Shown piece by piece: positions 1-10,237 of a stretch of DNA of 64,000 nt (its first letter is position 1; the number at the start of each line of letters is the position of its first letter). The notes beneath the pieces are model-generated. The model was not told the origin of the DNA. It did no database searches and was given only the letters and a program-made list of their open reading frames with translations. Location of the stretch: IMG/VR virus record IMGVR_UViG_3300025828_000016, positions 1 through 64,000 of that record; one strand, 5' to 3'. The position numbers were made by a program, and so were the translations under genes. The stretch comes from a virus.

Positions 1-3000
1 ATAGTAAAGGTGTGGTGTTGGATAAGTTGTATCTGCACCGCTAGAAGTTATAAAAGCATTATTTGAATATGGGTAAAAAGAGTTTTGTAAGATGCCACCA
101 CCGTCAGATGCCGATACCGCTGGTAAAATATTGAACGCAAGCGGAGAAAGACTAACTTCAGCCTCTCTAATGCCGGATTTAATTCTTCCCGGTGTGCCTG
201 TGGCAAAACTAACTCTTTCATCTAATGACCACATACTTGAAGTGGCATATGCAAGTATTGGTCTATTGTAATATGTGTAGATGTCTGAAGTATATGTAAT
301 ATAACCAAAAGGTGTGATACCATATGTCAGTGTTCCTAATGTTCCAATAGTTCTACTTCTTCTTGCTTCCGCATCATCTCTCCAGAAACCATTTTCGAAA
401 TTGTCTCTTTGCCTATGTGTTTTAAGATAGGTGTATTGTTCTTTTGGATAGATTGTTTCTTTTGTTTTGTAGTAATTAAGACCCATAACTGGTCTAAACT
501 CTGGTGCCTCGGCAAAATCTTGCGACGAAAGAAGGTAATAATTTATTACATCTAACATTTCTTGATCTGTTTTAGAGTTTCTATTTGGGTCCAGTATATC
601 AAAATTAAGACTTATATTATCACTAGAGTGATCAGTAAAGTACATAATATTATTCATGTATGTATGGGATATTTCATTCGCAACGCTTACTTTGTCTGGT
701 GTCTCCAATGGACTTTTTGACATTGATAAATTATGTACTAATGGTTTATATTTACTTGTAATTGGTGGTTCTATTACAGAAGTTATTGATCCTCTATAAC
801 CATCTAATTGTATTTGTTGAAAGTTGTTGTTTTCCGCTTTTTTAACTTTAAGATAACTTAATCTATTCTCGCTTCTATGTGCTCTTACGATTGGGTGATT
901 ATCTTTTCTGTAAAGTTTCCAGTTTGCTCCACCGTATGGACCTTGGCGGTGAGTGAGAATAGCATTTAGTATTCCTGCTTTACCAAAACCTTGACTATAG
1001 TTTATTGCACCACCAAGTTGCTCTGCTTTTACATATACTGCACCGATACCATAATTCTCAACAGCAATAGAAGAATTATAACCTATAGTATTTACACTAG
1101 AACTTAATGGATCAACAATAAAATAGTTTATCCCAACAAAGTCAAAGTTCACAAATGGCCATAAGTTGCCTGGGTCCACATCTGGATCTTTCTCATCATA
1201 TACAGCATACGGGTCTGATAAACCGCCATCGAATGCAATACCTGCGGAACTAGCAGTTGCAAAGGTTAAATCAGTAGAAGCAAGACTTGCGTTACTAAAA
1301 TCTGGTTGTTCAAACCCATAAAGAGCGGAACCAGTATAACCAGAAATAATACTTGCTGTGATCCAAGCATACTGTACATCAGTTTGTGGTATTTGATGCT
1401 GGACAAAGAAGTTATCGTAAGAAGCAGAAGTGGAAATAGTACCCAACTCGCCTGTATACTCATTTGAATATTTTGGTTGTTTTCTGCCGTTTCTATTCAC
1501 CTTGTGGAAGGAACCGGTACCGATGTACGCTAAGTCTGCGCCAGGATCATCAATAGAAGATGACCCACCTGGATAAGTTGCCCAGGAGGCTCTTTCGTAG
1601 TCGGCAACTGTTCTAGCATCACTAAATAAACCAAACTGGTTTGTATGGTCTGAGTGTAACTCATTTAAAGGTAGTCTAACGCTTAAGTTTCTAAATGGTA
1701 AAGCATTGTAAACACTATATTGTGCAGAGGCAATATCCAACATGCCTTCACCCATTGTATCGGGACCGCCTGGAGCAGAGAATCTGTTGACAATTATTGC
1801 TTTAGTTGAACCGGTTAAGTCCCTTCTTGGGATGGTGAAATCAACAACACCGGAAACAAAAGTGGAATCTGTGTATGTTGTTGGTAAATTTCCCTCAGAT
1901 TTGACCATATATCTATTGTTAATTGACCTATCATTAGTCATTACAATTTCGTAAGTATTGGTGTAGTTTCCTATATTTGTGGCGTTAAGTTGGTCAATGG
2001 AGTCGGTAGCGCCGCCGACTGCTCCCGTTGTTTGTTGAATGTTTTTAATATTTACAGGTCTTTTTGCGTATTCTTCACGGAAGAATATTGAGTATGGACG
2101 GATTCTCCCAGAACCGTCTGAACCAACATTAGTTAAATCTAGAGCACCAGCGGAGGCGGTCAATTTCCAACCCTCAATTCTTTGTAACGGGCGAACCGTC
2201 GGGGCTTGATTTGGAGTCAAGTTAAACATCACATGGCGATATTGGCGACCACCTACAAATTTTTCTGTAAATGGACCCTGCATTGGAACATCACCATATG
2301 GACCATAACTATCGTGGTGCAAGTTTGTAATCGCTAGATTTGATTGAAAAACTTCTAAATTGGTCATTGCTGGATTTGAATTAACAGAAGAACTGTAGAG
2401 GCTGAATGGGAACACTATATCGCCTTTATAAACTTCTGAGAATGTGCCGCCATCTTGTGCAGTGCCAACTGAGAATTTATATTTTCTTTTCCCTTTGTTT
2501 AACTCTATATTGTCGTCGCAATCTTTAAAACTGTCTAATGACGAATCGGTTGGTTCAATAGAAATTAAACCGCCTTCTCCTGCTCCTGATGGAGTTGGTC
2601 TTTTTCTAAGAGCGTCCCAAATACCCACTTTTTTATTTTCGTAAGTATTTCCACCGGCATGTAATTGTGTTTCTTTAACTGCATTAATCTTATAAGGTTT
2701 GGCAAGTCGGCGTAAAGCAAAAGTTGAACCTTGATAAGTCCCACTTGAACCGCTTAAATTTGGAAGTGCGGCATTACTTTTGTTATTTATTACATCTAAT
2801 ATTTCTTGTCTATCAGAATCAGCATCAGCATCGCCGCTGCTAATAACACCATCTCTTTCTGCCCTTTCTTTAAACCAAAGACAATTGTTTTCTTGACTAC
2901 CTGCGGAAGCATTTAAAGGAGCATGTCCCTCTTTCCAAGGATATGTAAGTTCATTTATGCCAAGTAAATTTGCTTCTGGATCTGTTTGTTTAAATTCATA

Positions 3001-6000
3001 CGTTGGAAATTTAGTTTCATATTTGTTTCTTTCAAAAATATGTGATTCAATAATGTTTCTAAGTGGTTTTTCAGCAAGACCAGAAGTCATAGGGGCAATT
3101 TTTTGGATCATAGCGGAAATTGCCACATCAAACCATTTAAAATATTCAATGTATTTATCTAAATCTGGTTCACTTTTTATATTTTTAAAGAATAAATTTC
3201 TTAATAATTCTATTTCTTTATATTGATTTCTATATCTGTCAACACCTTGACCAATTAAATTATTGTAGTCAATTGCAGTTGATAAGAATTTAAGCATCTC
3301 TTCTGATATGCTTTGATAAGGACTTTTTTCTACATACATATCAAAGAAAGTTGGACGACTATCTCTTGTAAAATAAATGTCATCATTTGACAAAACTTGT
3401 ATTGTATCTTCGCTATTTATTGTTTCTGGTAGATTTTGTTTTGCTGTGATTAATTGATCAACAACCGAAACACTTGTACTAGAAGCATTAAAATATTCGC
3501 CCTTACCAGTAAACTGTTTATTTTTTAGATTTGCTAAAAATCCATATCTAGATATTTGGTCTGTAGATCCTGAAGTTAGATCTTGGACAGAAAACTCACC
3601 AGATGCATCTGATGCAGTAACACTATTAAAGTTCCAGTGAAGCAGTAGTGTTTCTTGATTAGGAACAAAAACTTTATTTATTTGTGTATTAAATAAATAC
3701 GCATTCTCTTGTGGGTCTTTAATACTAAAATTATCTGGATCAGAGGCATGGACTCTTAAGTCTTCTATAGAGAGTTTGTTTTGCCATGCTCTCAAATTGT
3801 TGAATTTAACATCAGTGTTTTCAAGAACAGAACCAGTGAAATTTGTTCTGTGTGCTCCAGCAAAAAGTCTCTTTGGTGAAGCTAAAAAGTTAGCAGCATT
3901 TTGAGCGGTAATCGAACCGGTTACAGTGAACTCTTCTAGCGTAACGTCTAAAACTCTTCTAACACCAGAAAATTCTACAGTATAGTCAGAGCGACCTCCT
4001 GCCGCTCCGCTAACTTCATTTACATTTGGATATTTTTCTGGATATATGCTTACTAAGAAATTAAAATCAGAATCATTATAAACATCACTTAGGAGCGATG
4101 AAGATAACACTGGTATAACCGAACCAAGAGTACCAGTTAACACAAACTTTGTTTTATCAGAAAACACGTCTGGTCTTATAGATTTAACGACAAAGTTGGC
4201 ATAATCATTCGATGCCCAAGTGGTTTGTGCTGGGGTTGAATCCACTGCAGTGTGCATACCAAACAAACTTGAAGTTTCCATAAGGGGGTAATAATTTGCA
4301 AACTCTTCGGATGTTTTTGTTTGAGTTTTCCAATCGGATTCAATTACTCTTTTTGGGAAAATAATGCTTGCTTCAACGCTAAATGGCAAACCAAATTCCT
4401 GTGAGGTGCCGAGTGTAAAATTATTACTTGCCGAAATGAACGTTGTTGAATTTGAATTACCATTGATTGTGTACTGATATACAGTTGCATCTGAGTTTCC
4501 AACTTCATTAAAGTTAATAACTCTATGTCTGGTAGAAACAGATCTAAATTTATCTTTTAAAAGAAAATCAACATTATTTGAATAGAGATTTATTTTATAT
4601 ATTTCATCATCAACGCCAAAACAACGAATTAGATTTCTAAAAGATTTTTCTGTACCTTTTGATTTGTTTATGTAATTTAAATTGTTATAAATGTTTTTAT
4701 AAATAATATTCTTTACATCTGCAATTTTTTTAGTGTAAAGAAAATTATCATCTCTATTTTCTAAATCTTCTAAAGCATCAAGTGCGTTAAATATTTCTGG
4801 AGTTATAAACCCTTTTGATTCTAGAATTCTATTCATGAAAGGCAAAGGTTTATTAGAACCGCTAAAATATTCTGTATTCATTAGTGATGGTAATGTTTTG
4901 ATTAAATTTGCCGCATCATCAAAATAACTACTCATAATCTGTGTTAGATTGAGTAAAGAATTTGCTATTATACCTTCATTTTCAGTATTATTAGTATCGT
5001 GTTCATCTAAAATCCACCCTGGCATTGTATAGTATATTGTAGATGGATTTCTATAATCGTACTCTTTTCCTTTTTGTCTTCTATCGTCTAGTAAAGAAAC
5101 AACAGAAGAATGGAAAGAATAAAGTATTGGATCTCTAAATTCACTACCTGAAAAGTTAGTTAAACCGCATTCATTTATAGCAGAACCAGTATTTCTAGAA
5201 AAATCTGCAGAGTAACCTGTCCAGGTGCCATTACTTACACGACCGGAATAATCTAAAACTTTTAAATCGACTGCTGGAGTATTAGTTACTCCCTCATTGA
5301 ATTTATAGTAAAGTCCCAAATCAGTATTTGCATCATCGGTATTTGTCCCTGCTCCAACTTGATCAAACCATCGTGTTTGGATTTGTTTTGATGTTCTCCA
5401 AACTTTCCAAAATCTAAATTCGTCCAAAGACCCAGATAATTTACCCCACCCTTTTTCTGCTTGTGGTGCCCCTGCCTGAGTACCTGATGGGTTGGTTGCG
5501 AGAGCGCCAATTGTACCAACAATGGTGCCACTTACATAATCAACAGTCGTACCGGTTTTAATATTATCGTTAAATTGACCGTCAATAAAAAGATCAACAG
5601 ATGTATTTGATCCATCATTTTTAAATCTAAAAGAATAATGATGCCAACTGTCGTCAGCAACCGAAGATGTCGTTATGGACGCACCGATGTTTTCTTTTGA
5701 AATTCCGCTTGTCCCAGACATATATGTAACATAAAATGGAGAAAGGGTGTTTGTTGCGACACCGTGACCAGACATTTCAATCGTTAACCGCCCATAATCT
5801 AAACTTGAAGATATTGAACTTGTAGTGAATATATCGAAGATAACCTCAGTCTGTGTAGCGGTAATACCAAAAGATTCTTTTTTAAGCCAAAACTCTACTG
5901 TATTTCCATCATTTCCGCCTATCTTTAGGTTACACTCACGATTTTTAGATAGATCATAGACGTTTGCTTTTTCTCTATACTTTGCTTCACCTGTATCTGG

Positions 6001-6486
6001 ATCAATATAAACTCTAGTGCCGGTACCGGCATGGGGACCGCCATTAAAAGAAATATACTCATATGTACCAGTTCCTGCGGCACCATATGATCCCCAATAA
6101 TCATAATTTGTTGAGGTGTCAGTTGCTGTTAGACTAGCGGTTGAAAATATAGCATAACCAGTTGTACGAGGGTAATCATTTTCAAAAATATAAAGATCTA
6201 TACCGGAGGATGAAAGTTCCCATAATATTTTTTCTTTTTTAGAACCATCATAAGGATAGGTCTTGTAAATTCTAGTAATTGAATCGTAATAATATTTTTC
6301 TGCGGAACCAAAACGAGCAAAACTCTCTGGTTTGGAGTAATCTACAAGAGGAATAAAACGATTTCTATCTTCTAAGTATGCTTTTACATATTCAGGTGAT
6401 TCTATTCCACTAGAAGTTAAACTATTAAGTGAAGAATTTGATAAAAATTTATATCCGTTTTCTTTGAATAAATCTTTTAAGGACAT
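1..6486 (-). CDS. Giant LamG-domain tail/baseplate structural protein (partial, C-terminus off window)
   Basis: The frame is open from the ATG at 6486 to the left edge, so at least 2162 residues are present and the stop lies outside. Residues about 197-385 form a concanavalin A-like/LamG (Laminin_G_3) domain: a VEFWLKK strand, a DDSWHHYSF segment, LFIDGQFND, and the closing SGSLDEFRFWKVWRT. The rest is Ser/Thr/Gly/Asn-rich beta-type sequence with no domain I recognise. It lies directly downstream of the gp6 and DNRLRE-like genes, two bases from the latter, which places it in the baseplate operon. A glycan-binding baseplate or fibre component is the most likely role. The LamG call is firm; the virion location is inferred from position. 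Confidence 0.8.
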   Translation of the reverse strand, partial: MSLKDLFKENGYKFLSNSSLNSLTSSGIESPEYVKAYLEDRNRFIPLVDYSKPESFARFGSAEKYYYDSITRIYKTYPYDGSKKEKILWELSSSGIDLYIFENDYPRTTGYAIFSTASLTATDTSTNYDYWGSYGAAGTGTYEYISFNGGPHAGTGTRVYIDPDTGEAKYREKANVYDLSKNRECNLKIGGNDGNTVEFWLKKESFGITATQTEVIFDIFTTSSISSSLDYGRLTIEMSGHGVATNTLSPFYVTYMSGTSGISKENIGASITTSSVADDSWHHYSFRFKNDGSNTSVDLFIDGQFNDNIKTGTTVDYVSGTIVGTIGALATNPSGTQAGAPQAEKGWGKLSGSLDEFRFWKVWRTSKQIQTRWFDQVGAGTNTDDANTDLGLYYKFNEGVTNTPAVDLKVLDYSGRVSNGTWTGYSADFSRNTGSAINECGLTNFSGSEFRDPILYSFHSSVVSLLDDRRQKGKEYDYRNPSTIYYTMPGWILDEHDTNNTENEGIIANSLLNLTQIMSSYFDDAANLIKTLPSLMNTEYFSGSNKPLPFMNRILESKGFITPEIFNALDALEDLENRDDNFLYTKKIADVKNIIYKNIYNNLNYINKSKGTEKSFRNLIRCFGVDDEIYKINLYSNNVDFLLKDKFRSVSTRHRVINFNEVGNSDATVYQYTINGNSNSTTFISASNNFTLGTSQEFGLPFSVEASIIFPKRVIESDWKTQTKTSEEFANYYPLMETSSLFGMHTAVDSTPAQTTWASNDYANFVVKSIRPDVFSDKTKFVLTGTLGSVIPVLSSSLLSDVYNDSDFNFLVSIYPEKYPNVNEVSGAAGGRSDYTVEFSGVRRVLDVTLEEFTVTGSITAQNAANFLASPKRLFAGAHRTNFTGSVLENTDVKFNNLRAWQNKLSIEDLRVHASDPDNFSIKDPQENAYLFNTQINKVFVPNQETLLLHWNFNSVTASDASGEFSVQDLTSGSTDQISRYGFLANLKNKQFTGKGEYFNASSTSVSVVDQLITAKQNLPETINSEDTIQVLSNDDIYFTRDSRPTFFDMYVEKSPYQSISEEMLKFLSTAIDYNNLIGQGVDRYRNQYKEIELLRNLFFKNIKSEPDLDKYIEYFKWFDVAISAMIQKIAPMTSGLAEKPLRNIIESHIFERNKYETKFPTYEFKQTDPEANLLGINELTYPWKEGHAPLNASAGSQENNCLWFKERAERDGVISSGDADADSDRQEILDVINNKSNAALPNLSGSSGTYQGSTFALRRLAKPYKINAVKETQLHAGGNTYENKKVGIWDALRKRPTPSGAGEGGLISIEPTDSSLDSFKDCDDNIELNKGKRKYKFSVGTAQDGGTFSEVYKGDIVFPFSLYSSSVNSNPAMTNLEVFQSNLAITNLHHDSYGPYGDVPMQGPFTEKFVGGRQYRHVMFNLTPNQAPTVRPLQRIEGWKLTASAGALDLTNVGSDGSGRIRPYSIFFREEYAKRPVNIKNIQQTTGAVGGATDSIDQLNATNIGNYTNTYEIVMTNDRSINNRYMVKSEGNLPTTYTDSTFVSGVVDFTIPRRDLTGSTKAIIVNRFSAPGGPDTMGEGMLDIASAQYSVYNALPFRNLSVRLPLNELHSDHTNQFGLFSDARTVADYERASWATYPGGSSSIDDPGADLAYIGTGSFHKVNRNGRKQPKYSNEYTGELGTISTSASYDNFFVQHQIPQTDVQYAWITASIISGYTGSALYGFEQPDFSNASLASTDLTFATASSAGIAFDGGLSDPYAVYDEKDPDVDPGNLWPFVNFDFVGINYFIVDPLSSSVNTIGYNSSIAVENYGIGAVYVKAEQLGGAINYSQGFGKAGILNAILTHRQGPYGGANWKLYRKDNHPIVRAHRSENRLSYLKVKKAENNNFQQIQLDGYRGSITSVIEPPITSKYKPLVHNLSMSKSPLETPDKVSVANEISHTYMNNIMYFTDHSSDNISLNFDILDPNRNSKTDQEMLDVINYYLLSSQDFAEAPEFRPVMGLNYYKTKETIYPKEQYTYLKTHRQRDNFENGFWRDDAEARRSRTIGTLGTLTYGITPFGYITYTSDIYTYYNRPILAYATSSMWSLDERVSFATGTPGRIKSGIREAEVSLSPLAFNILPAVSASDGGGILQNSFYPYSNNAFITSSGADTTYPTPHLYY

Positions 6487-6487
6487 A

Positions 6488-7984
6488 TTATTCTACTCTA
6501 AACCTAAACCTTTCTGGTTGTTCCACATAACTTCCATTAATTAGATATGAAAAACTTAATTCATAGACCGTATCAGTGTCGAATAAGTCCATTTCTAAAT
6601 CAAAGTAGCTACCACTCGTATCATAAGATAGTCGAGTGTGGTTTAGCGAACCGGTTCCAAAAGGAATAACCTCTAGATTATCGCTTACACGGGTAAAACG
6701 GTAATAAGTATTATCAATAATACTTGTTTCTATGGCGTTACTCGCTACTGTATAAATAGTTGGAGACCAATCTTTTTGACGAGTATAAAGTCTAAATCTT
6801 ACTTTTTCGCCGCGATTATATGTGGCACGTAAATTTGTGACTTTAGAGATGTATCTTTGATCAAAATTATAATCTTTGCTATCAAATGTTTGAACGCTAA
6901 TTGCCGAACCTGTATGATATTCTATTCCACCGCTGTGCCAAACATCATAGATAGAAGTGATGCTGGATGATGTATAAGCAAAAGAGCAGGAATATATACC
7001 TGTTTCAACATGAGAAGCAGTAATATTAACATCTCCTGTTGCGACGACTCCACCGCCAACTGGAAGATATAATTTATTCCCTGTTGGACCAGTACTACCA
7101 CTGTAAATGCTAACTAACATATCGTCAGTACCAACTGCTGGGATGTTAGTCAATTGTCCTCTAACCACATTATAAAGATAGAGATTCATTAAATTATCAG
7201 ATGCAGGAACAAGAGAAGAACTTAAATAAAAGTCGCCTCTGTTATCTTTTTTGCTGCTGTCCCAACGAGCTTCAATAACTGGACGCTTGTGGAAGAACTG
7301 CGATCCACGAGCAAAGAACATTTTAGTGTAGTAAGAATTTGTTGCTGATTCGTCGGAACCTGTTAAGCGCACACCAAAACCATAATTATTCAAATCACCA
7401 CTAATCCAATCTTCTACAAGGTGACTTACATCTATTTCTAGATTCTCAAAACCAGTATCAAATGATTGAGTAAAAAGATATTCAGTCGGATTAGCATCAG
7501 ACCCGGTAATATAACTTCCTCCTGGTTTTGCTACACTAGCATAATCAACCCATTTTTGTTTTCCTGGGTCCGATGAAGCAGATAACCAGTTTGAAGCATC
7601 TTCATCTGAATATTCTTCCATGTCCAACCCAAGACCTTCACTCCATGACTGAGATATTGCGGACACAATTAGAGTATAATCTTTTGGTGTTGTTTGGGTG
7701 TGCTCGGCATCATACATTTTAAGAAAGAAATTTACACTACCTGATGCTGGAATATTTCCAGCAGTTCTATCTGTGTTAATAGCATCTGTGTTAAACTGGA
7801 TTAGAATACGAGATAGTTCAGAAGAGTATCCTTCCTCACTAGAACTTACTTGAGCATAAATACTAAAAACCTCAAGAATATCTGACTGACCCATGTTGCC
7901 GCTAACCCCACGAGTCTGAAGATTTGCCTTGTAAGCATTTGTAATTGTGTTATCTTTTGTAGCATAGTATCTTTTAATTGCCAT
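6488..7984 (-). CDS. Baseplate/tail structural protein with DNRLRE-like domain
   Basis: 498 residues. About residues 15-240 look like a DNRLRE-type beta domain: an ILIQFNTDAI strand, a VSHLVEDWISG segment followed by NNYGFGVRL, and a PVIEARWDS end. The C-terminal half is made of Ig-like or fibre-like beta strands ending RFRFRVE. The gene overlaps the stop of the gp6-like gene (7984) and is followed after one base by the LamG giant protein. Position after gp25 and gp6 suggests a baseplate-attached protein, perhaps a functional stand-in for part of T4 gp7-gp10. I see no enzymatic motif. Domain call moderate, structural role likely. Confidence 0.7.
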   Translation of the reverse strand: MAIKRYYATKDNTITNAYKANLQTRGVSGNMGQSDILEVFSIYAQVSSSEEGYSSELSRILIQFNTDAINTDRTAGNIPASGSVNFFLKMYDAEHTQTTPKDYTLIVSAISQSWSEGLGLDMEEYSDEDASNWLSASSDPGKQKWVDYASVAKPGGSYITGSDANPTEYLFTQSFDTGFENLEIDVSHLVEDWISGDLNNYGFGVRLTGSDESATNSYYTKMFFARGSQFFHKRPVIEARWDSSKKDNRGDFYLSSSLVPASDNLMNLYLYNVVRGQLTNIPAVGTDDMLVSIYSGSTGPTGNKLYLPVGGGVVATGDVNITASHVETGIYSCSFAYTSSSITSIYDVWHSGGIEYHTGSAISVQTFDSKDYNFDQRYISKVTNLRATYNRGEKVRFRLYTRQKDWSPTIYTVASNAIETSIIDNTYYRFTRVSDNLEVIPFGTGSLNHTRLSYDTSGSYFDLEMDLFDTDTVYELSFSYLINGSYVEQPERFRFRVE

Positions 7985-9780
7985 TATTGAATAGTTCCTA
8001 TAATATCTGCGTTTGGAAATTTTACCTCAAATATAGAATCCTTTGGGCAGTAAATAATTCTACCAGTTTTATCTTTATTGTCTTCAACATTAAAATTTGT
8101 ATCTGCATAAGAAATTCCATTTTTTGTTGTAACAATCACTTCTTCCACATCAAGTACCAAAGGATCGTTTTTAAGAACATTAAAAATATCTGTTATTTTA
8201 AATGGTTCGCCTATATCAAAATTCTTTCTATTTCTAAAATAATTTGTTAAAGATTGCTTTGCAGAATCTAATGAACCAAACTTATTTGCATCTGGGTATG
8301 ACACAATCTTAAAAGAAATCTGTAGATTAATAATTTTTGCATCTAGAATGTCTATTGTATCATTAATCATTTTATATCCAGATAGATGGGTTTTTAAGTT
8401 ATTTTTTATGGTTGTTGATGCTGTGGAAAGGTTTCCATCAACATCTTCTGATATAACGTATAAATTAATATTTCTCTGATTTAAAGAATCTGAATCTTGA
8501 TCCGCACTTACTCTTTTGATTGTTCCAAACTTGGAAGGCATACTATAAGCAGCTGTAATTAAGTCTTGTTGTGTTACAATTCTATTTTGCATTGCGTAAG
8601 CACCAAAAGCACTTTCTCTTATTTGGTCATTTGAAACAAATGTATTACTTCCAATAAATTGTTCTTCATTGATAACCTCTAGACTCTCTTGGGTTGCTCT
8701 TATTTGTAATGCACTTAAGTTGTTTGTTTGTTCAAAATCAAATACAGCTTGATCTACAGATGTTATAGTACCTATGGAGGCATTTGAATTTTGAAAACTA
8801 TTTTTTCTGTAAATTATTGTCAAAGTTGTGTTACTTGGACTGACGCCAAGAGAATCTGTTTGAGTTAGAACATTGGGATCAAAAGAATTATCTGATATAT
8901 ATTTCTTACCGTGTTGCTCAATAAATACGTTCGCAGGGTCAATAATTTCTTCTACATTTTCATTAGTTCCTGCCCCAAACTGTAAATAAACCTGATCTTC
9001 TTCTATAACTGTAACAAATCTCCTTGGAACTGAAATTGGTTTCATAATATTGGCAACAGTGTTTTTATCTGCGTTCTTGTTTATTATAGGTACATAAATT
9101 GTATTTTGCGTTAGATAATCAACTTCAAAATAAACGTTTCCAGCAGAGTCGCTAACTGTTACTATTTCCGATATGTTATCGTCTAAAACTCTTATTTTTC
9201 TAAACTTTTCATAATTTCCTATACGAACCTCTTTAACGAACAATTGTCCTGAAACTGCTTGACCTCTCGCTCTAACTGCGTAGGTTATTGGAACTCCAGT
9301 ATCATTGTTAACATCACCAACAACAATCTCATTATTTTCCTGATCTTTAAAGTTTACATCCTCTAATAAAGAAAATGTTTTTCCCCCTCCTGTTTTAAAA
9401 ATACTACCTGCTTTTAATATTGGAGCATAGTTGTAGTCTGGAGCACCAGATACGTTTGCAGGTATCAAAATAAAAAATGTAAGAGTTCCATAGGATGCTG
9501 TTGTTAGTTTTGGTTTATATCCAAGTTGCTGTGCTAACTTAAGTATGTTTTTTCTTTCAATTGCGGTTGTTATAAAAGATTCATTAACTTGATAATCCAA
9601 ATAAAAAGATAACATATCTCCAATGTAAGACACAGTATCCAGCATTAAAGAACCAAACGAATTAGCAGAAAAATCTCTGTACTGATTTGGATAATATCTT
9701 TTAGTATAATTTAGCAAATCACTTTTTATTGATGTAAAATCTCGACTAGTATATTTTATCGATGGTTTTTTTTCTGCCAT
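7984..9780 (-). CDS. 6: Baseplate wedge protein, T4 gp6-like (baseplate J family)
   Basis: 598 residues. The N-terminus (YTSRDFTSIKSDLLNYTK, then FGSLMLDTVSYIGDMLSFYLD and an NILKLAQQLGYKP segment) is the typical start of gp6/baseplate J-like proteins of marine T4-like phages. In T4, gp6 dimers form the ring that joins the six baseplate wedges and drive the sheath-contraction switch. The C-terminal part (EVEEVIVTTKNGISYADTNF) fits the same family. It is 13 bases downstream of the gp25-like gene, the usual gp25-gp6 pairing. Its start is directly preceded by a purine-rich ribosome binding site. Length is close to cyanophage gp6. Confidence 0.9.
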   Translation of the reverse strand: MAEKKPSIKYTSRDFTSIKSDLLNYTKRYYPNQYRDFSANSFGSLMLDTVSYIGDMLSFYLDYQVNESFITTAIERKNILKLAQQLGYKPKLTTASYGTLTFFILIPANVSGAPDYNYAPILKAGSIFKTGGGKTFSLLEDVNFKDQENNEIVVGDVNNDTGVPITYAVRARGQAVSGQLFVKEVRIGNYEKFRKIRVLDDNISEIVTVSDSAGNVYFEVDYLTQNTIYVPIINKNADKNTVANIMKPISVPRRFVTVIEEDQVYLQFGAGTNENVEEIIDPANVFIEQHGKKYISDNSFDPNVLTQTDSLGVSPSNTTLTIIYRKNSFQNSNASIGTITSVDQAVFDFEQTNNLSALQIRATQESLEVINEEQFIGSNTFVSNDQIRESAFGAYAMQNRIVTQQDLITAAYSMPSKFGTIKRVSADQDSDSLNQRNINLYVISEDVDGNLSTASTTIKNNLKTHLSGYKMINDTIDILDAKIINLQISFKIVSYPDANKFGSLDSAKQSLTNYFRNRKNFDIGEPFKITDIFNVLKNDPLVLDVEEVIVTTKNGISYADTNFNVEDNKDKTGRIIYCPKDSIFEVKFPNADIIGTIQ

Positions 9781-9793
9781 TTATTTTTTTCCT

Positions 9794-10189
9794 TTAAAGA
9801 GGTTTTGTTTCTATAACCCTTACAGAATCTCTTACGTTTGTTCCTTTAATTGCATAAGTAAGACTAACTGATAAGACATTTGACTGTCCCACTTGTAAGT
9901 CTACATTTGCATCTTTTATAACAGACAATGATATTATAGCAACTTGAGGCAAAAATAACCTCATTTGCTCATATATCCTTTGTGTTATTTCAGCTTCAGG
10001 AGAGTTTTCAAAAAGATAATTTCTCAATCCTACACCATACCTAGCAAGCATAATTCTTTCACCTGGGGCAGTTAACAAAAGCATTTTTATGTTTTGTCTA
10101 TAATTGTCTTTTATGGTTTTTATTAATCCATAAAACTTATCCGTTTCATTATATGCAAGGGGCAATTGAGCATCAATACCAACAGACAT
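9794..10189 (-). CDS. 25: Baseplate wedge protein, gp25/GPW family
   Basis: 131 residues covering the whole gp25/GPW (lysozyme-like fold) family. Visible hallmarks are the KTIKDNYRQNIKMLLLTAPGER segment leading into RYGVGLRNYLFE, then TQRIYEQMRLFLPQV. In T4 and related contractile systems this small protein sits in the wedge core next to gp6 and gp53 and nucleates the sheath; it is structural, not a muramidase. It lies between the 2298-residue gene and gp6. The ATG at 10189 is followed by MSVGIDAQLPL, normal for the family. Confidence 0.92.
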   Translation of the reverse strand: MSVGIDAQLPLAYNETDKFYGLIKTIKDNYRQNIKMLLLTAPGERIMLARYGVGLRNYLFENSPEAEITQRIYEQMRLFLPQVAIISLSVIKDANVDLQVGQSNVLSVSLTYAIKGTNVRDSVRVIETKPL

Positions 10190-10237
10190 TTTCGTTTCTC
10201 CTTAGATTAATTAGATTAAAAGTAGGTTTTAACACAA

